Assembly: GCF_004614195.1 (NCBI RefSeq) | Contig: NZ_SPUM01000008.1 | Location: 1-64,000, forward strand | Reading direction: 5' to 3' | Length of the DNA stretch: 64,000 bases | From: Massilia horti | GTDB taxonomy: Bacteria; Pseudomonadota; Gammaproteobacteria; Burkholderiales; Burkholderiaceae_D | Shown: positions 61,252 through 64,000 of the stretch, piece by piece | Layout of the letters: every line of letters begins with the position of its first letter | Numbering within the stretch: the stretch's first letter is position 1 | The notes under the pieces: model-generated | Database searches by the model: none | What the model saw: only the letters and a program-made list of their open reading frames with translations | What the model was told of the DNA's origin: nothing | Made by a program: the position numbers and the translations under genes

Positions 61252-61821
61252 ATGAGCACTGCCAACCTGAACGCGGACGATGATGCAATCGTCGCCGCCA
61301 CCCGCCGCTGGCTGGAGCGGGCCGTCATCGGCCTGAACCTTTGTCCGTTCGCCAAGTCGGTCTACATCAAGGAGCAGGTGCGCTACGTGGTTTCCAGCGC
61401 GACCACGCCGGAAGCTTTGCTGGAAGACCTGATGAATGAGCTGCAGAACCTGTCCGATGCGGATCCGGAAAAGGTCGACACGACGCTGCTGATCCACCCG
61501 TTCGTGCTGCAGGACTTCGAGGAATACAACGAATTTCTCGACGTGGCCGATGCCGCCGTCGAGGACATGCATCTCGATGGCGAACTGCAGGTGGCCAGCT
61601 TCCACCCGCACTACCAGTTCGCCGACAGCGACGCGAACGACATCTCGAACTACACCAACCGCGCGCCGTACCCGATCCTGCACCTGCTGCGCGAAGACAG
61701 CGTGGCGCGGGCGGTGGAAGCGTTCCCGGAAGCGGCCGACATCTTTGAAAAGAACATCGCCACCATGGAAGAACTCGGCCATGACGGCTGGGATAAGCTC
61801 GATGTCGGCCCCGCGCGCTGA
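61252..61821 (+). CDS. DUF1415 family protein
   Basis: 189 residues. AIVAATRRWLERAVIGLNLCPFAKSVYIKEQVRYVVS is the family opening; DFEEYNEFLDVADA and FHPHYQFAD are also conserved. The function is unknown. The ATG at 61252 after AAGAGCAAAAC is preferred to upstream ones. The DUF1289 gene overlaps its end by 20 bp on the same strand, a frequent pairing of small conserved genes. Confidence 0.93.
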   Translation: MSTANLNADDDAIVAATRRWLERAVIGLNLCPFAKSVYIKEQVRYVVSSATTPEALLEDLMNELQNLSDADPEKVDTTLLIHPFVLQDFEEYNEFLDVADAAVEDMHLDGELQVASFHPHYQFADSDANDISNYTNRAPYPILHLLREDSVARAVEAFPEAADIFEKNIATMEELGHDGWDKLDVGPAR

Positions 61822-62011
61822 TTCCCCGGCGTTGCCGCCACGGCCGGACACGCCCTGCGTCGCGGTCTGCTCGACCACCTTCGATGAGGTCTGCCGCGGC
61901 TGCGGCCGCACCGTGGCCGAAGTCGCTCACTGGGTAACGATGAACGCTGAGCAGAAAGAGGTGGTGTGGCAGCGCATCCTGGCGCAGGGCTATCCGCGCA
62001 GGAATACCTGA
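61802..62011 (+). CDS. DUF1289 family protein
   Basis: 69 residues: PDTPCVAVCSTTFDEVCRGCGRTVAEVAHWVTMNAEQKEVVWQRI. The four Cys (C-x3-C ... C-x2-C) could bind a metal or Fe-S cluster. Function unknown. It starts inside the end of the DUF1415 gene in another frame (ATG 61802), so the two are coupled. Confidence 0.88.
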   Translation: MSAPRADSPALPPRPDTPCVAVCSTTFDEVCRGCGRTVAEVAHWVTMNAEQKEVVWQRILAQGYPRRNT

Positions 62012-62026
62012 TTATCCCCGGTTCCG

Positions 62027-62044
62027 GCCTGCCTTTTGGCAGGC
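62027..62044. terminator. Hairpin after the DUF1415-DUF1289 pair
   Basis: GCCTGCC-tttt-GGCAGGC, perfect 7-bp stem 15 bp after the DUF1289 stop. It lacks a T run on the plus strand, so it is a weak terminator candidate. Confidence 0.4.
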
Positions 62045-62277
62045 AAATACCCAGCGGCGCAAGGGCCGCCCCGGCCTTTTCGGCCCGTCGAATTCCCCCT
62101 CTGAAACCTGTTGGAATGCTGGCAAGCCACGTCGCTGGTCGAGGCTCCCTTTTATTTGGTGACGCCAGGCAACATTCGATGCATAATCTACTATGCATAA
62201 CTATTAATATTGTCACTTTCTTAATTGATCCCACCCGCGATCATCCGCCCGGGTAGGTCCACGCTTGCACGATATTT

Positions 62278-64000
62278 ATGCCGCGCTTCGCTTTCCACGG
62301 ATTGTCTTTTACGCTGAACAGGCTGTATGGCGGCTCGATTTACGCGGCGCTGCTGCTGGTCGTCTGCGGTGGCCTGGTAGTCCCGGCGGTCGTGGGCTGC
62401 TACGTGATCGTCGGCGTGCAGGCGCGGCAGGCGGCCGAGCGCGCGCTCGACGAGTCGCTGCGGCGTAACGCCGACATCCTCGCGCATGGCGTCCAGGCGG
62501 CGCTGCGCAGCCGCGACCGCGAGGCGGCGCGCTCGCTGGTCGATTCCGTGATGGGGAACCCGGCAGTGGTGCACGTTGCGGTGCGTGCGCCGGACGATCC
62601 CGGTTTTATCGACGTGCGGGCGGCAGCTCCGGCCGAGGGGCGCCTGTACCGGGCCGAGCGCGAGATTGTCGCGCAGGGCCAGCCGATCGGCCGCATCGAG
62701 GTCGAAATGGATGACCGGCGCAACCAGCAGCAGCTGCACGAGCGGCAGTCGGCTTACGCGATGGTGCTGGGCTGCCAGCTTGGTGTTTCGCTGCTGCTGA
62801 TCGTGCTCTTCCTCAGGCGCCGCCTGCTCTGGCCGCTGCGCGCGCTGACCCAGTTTTCCGATCGGCTGGCAAAAGGCGACTTCGACACCCCGCTGGAGCT
62901 GCACGGCCGCGACGAGCTGGGGCGCCTGGGTGGACAGATGGACCGCATGCGCGGCGCGATCCGCCAGCTGTTTGCCGACGTCGCCCGGCGCGAGGAGCGC
63001 TTTCGCACCATGATGACGCAGGTGCCGGGCGCGGTGTTCCGGGCCAGCCCGGGCGGGCAGATCGACTTCGTCAGCGACGCGATCCTCGAGATCACCGGCT
63101 ATCCCGCGGCCTGGTTCATGCGCTGCACCACCGATGCCTGGTCCGACATCATCAGTCCGGAAGACCGGCGCATGCAGCTGCGCCTGGCCAAGGAAGCGAT
63201 CCAGTCCGGCCGCCCGTACGCGATCGAATACCGGATCATCGATGCCGCCGGCGTCGAGCGCTGGGTGCTCGAGAGCGGGCAGCCGGTGGGGGAGCCGGGC
63301 ACGGACGACCTGCGCGTGGACGGCATCATTTCCGACATCAGCATGCGCAAGCACGATGAAATGCGCATCGAGGCGCTGCTGGCCGAGCAGGGCGCGATCG
63401 TGGACAACGTGATGTTCGGCGTGGTGTTCGTGCGCGGGCGGCGCGTGGTGTCGGCCAACCACCGCGCCGAGGAGCTGTTCGGCTACGCCGATGGCGAGCT
63501 GCTCGGCGCCTCGGCGTTGCTGCTGCTGCCCGACCAGGAGCAGTCCGAAAGCGCCTGGGAGGAGTACGCCATGTGCCTGGCGCGCGGCGACGATGCGCGC
63601 GAGGAGCGCCAGTTCCGCCGCGCCGACGGCACGCTGATCTGGTGCATGGTGAGCGGGCGCGCGCTCGACCGGCAGTATCCGGACGACGGCAGCATCTGGG
63701 TCTACGCCGACGTGACCGAGCGCCGGCTGGCCGAACAAAAGCTGCGCCTGGCCGGCACCGTGCTCGAGCACATGGCCGACGGCGTGGCCGTGATCGGGGT
63801 AAACGGCAAGCTCATGGCAATCAACCCGGGCTTCACCCAGATCACGGGCTATACCGAGTTCGAGATGCTCGGACAGCAAGTGGCGCTGACCCGCTCGCAC
63901 CGCCACGACGAGGCGTTCTACGCGAGCCTGTGGCGCGAACTGTCCGAAACGGGATTCTGGCGCGGCGAGATCTGGAACAAGCGCAAGAACGGCGACGACT
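62278..64000 (+). CDS. Membrane sensor with HAMP and repeated PAS domains, 3' end cut by window
   Basis: An ATG at 62278 opens a frame that runs to the window end (574 codons seen). TM1 lies about 16-42 (YAALLLVVCGGLVVPAVVG), a short periplasmic part follows to about 158, TM2 about 160-185, HAMP about 185-238, then PAS 1 (about 245-365; FRTMMTQVPGAVFRASPGG), PAS 2 (about 370-485) and the start of PAS 3 (about 487 onward; VLEHMADGVAVIGVNGKLM). The output domain is beyond the window; GGDEF-EAL or histidine kinase are likely. Confidence 0.85.
   Translation, partial: MPRFAFHGLSFTLNRLYGGSIYAALLLVVCGGLVVPAVVGCYVIVGVQARQAAERALDESLRRNADILAHGVQAALRSRDREAARSLVDSVMGNPAVVHVAVRAPDDPGFIDVRAAAPAEGRLYRAEREIVAQGQPIGRIEVEMDDRRNQQQLHERQSAYAMVLGCQLGVSLLLIVLFLRRRLLWPLRALTQFSDRLAKGDFDTPLELHGRDELGRLGGQMDRMRGAIRQLFADVARREERFRTMMTQVPGAVFRASPGGQIDFVSDAILEITGYPAAWFMRCTTDAWSDIISPEDRRMQLRLAKEAIQSGRPYAIEYRIIDAAGVERWVLESGQPVGEPGTDDLRVDGIISDISMRKHDEMRIEALLAEQGAIVDNVMFGVVFVRGRRVVSANHRAEELFGYADGELLGASALLLLPDQEQSESAWEEYAMCLARGDDAREERQFRRADGTLIWCMVSGRALDRQYPDDGSIWVYADVTERRLAEQKLRLAGTVLEHMADGVAVIGVNGKLMAINPGFTQITGYTEFEMLGQQVALTRSHRHDEAFYASLWRELSETGFWRGEIWNKRKNGDD

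Noticed and set aside
62221-63906. A 561-codon minus-strand open frame near the window end
   Set aside because: It is antisense to the PAS/HAMP sensor frame starting at 62278, which has clear membrane helices and domains.

Overview
The window is about 65% GC, dense with genes, and reads as a chromosomal segment of an Oxalobacteraceae-type betaproteobacterium (Massilia, Duganella or Telluria group). This rests on the trxB-ftsK-lolA-rarA-serS backbone, the classical porin, the many c-di-GMP proteins, an M4 protease, a tyrosinase and a selenoneine cluster. No insertion sequence, phage or CRISPR array was seen. The first gene (beta-barrel protein) and the last gene (PAS sensor) run off the window.

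Layout. 0-1 kb: end of a beta-barrel gene. 1-9.3 kb: a seven-gene minus-strand cluster (EthD-like protein, enol-lactonase-like hydrolase, dicarboxylate symporter, carboxymuconolactone-decarboxylase-like protein, lipoprotein hydrolase, porin, chemoreceptor) with a divergent LysR regulator; it looks like a catabolic and chemotaxis unit for an unidentified organic acid or aromatic. 9.4-15.2 kb: TRIC-type channel, Smr protein, trxB, ftsK, lolA. 15.2-19.5 kb: two small coiled-coil membrane proteins and a five-gene ECF sigma / anti-sigma / secreted-protein operon. 19.7-27.6 kb: rarA, a giant hybrid histidine kinase, a DUF421 protein, serS and a tRNA-Ser. 27.6-30.6 kb: a 148-bp tandem array built from the tRNA 3' end plus a foldable element, an S9 peptidase gene, and a second identical tRNA-Ser. 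30.7-40.7 kb: YpfJ-type protease, Zn-alcohol dehydrogenase, M4 protease, tyrosinase, L,D-transpeptidase, ferredoxin and several small unknown genes. 40.7-48.9 kb: CHASE-PAS-GGDEF-EAL protein, spermidine-synthase-like protein, degenerate GGDEF protein, divergent Ppx/GppA protein, histone-H1-like protein, XRE-like regulator, ABC ATPase. 49.0-57.0 kb: egtD-egtB (ergothioneine), a BrkB/YihY membrane protein, a diguanylate cyclase, and senC-senB diverging from senA (selenoneine). 57.2-64 kb: DUF1801 protein, RhlE-type helicase, MltD, DUF1415 and DUF1289 proteins, and a partial PAS sensor.

The most notable system is the adjoining sulfur and selenium histidine-betaine region. EgtD makes hercynine from histidine. 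EgtB would add sulfur toward ergothioneine. SelD/SenC would make selenophosphate, SenB a selenosugar, and SenA would join selenium to hercynine to give selenoneine. Other points of interest are a family of about 105-135-bp palindromic intergenic repeats, the tRNA-derived structured array, the ECF operon with an apparent autoregulatory promoter, and several enzymes with degenerate active sites (a GHAFG hydrolase, a TGVEF GGDEF protein with an intact I-site, and a Ppx homologue).
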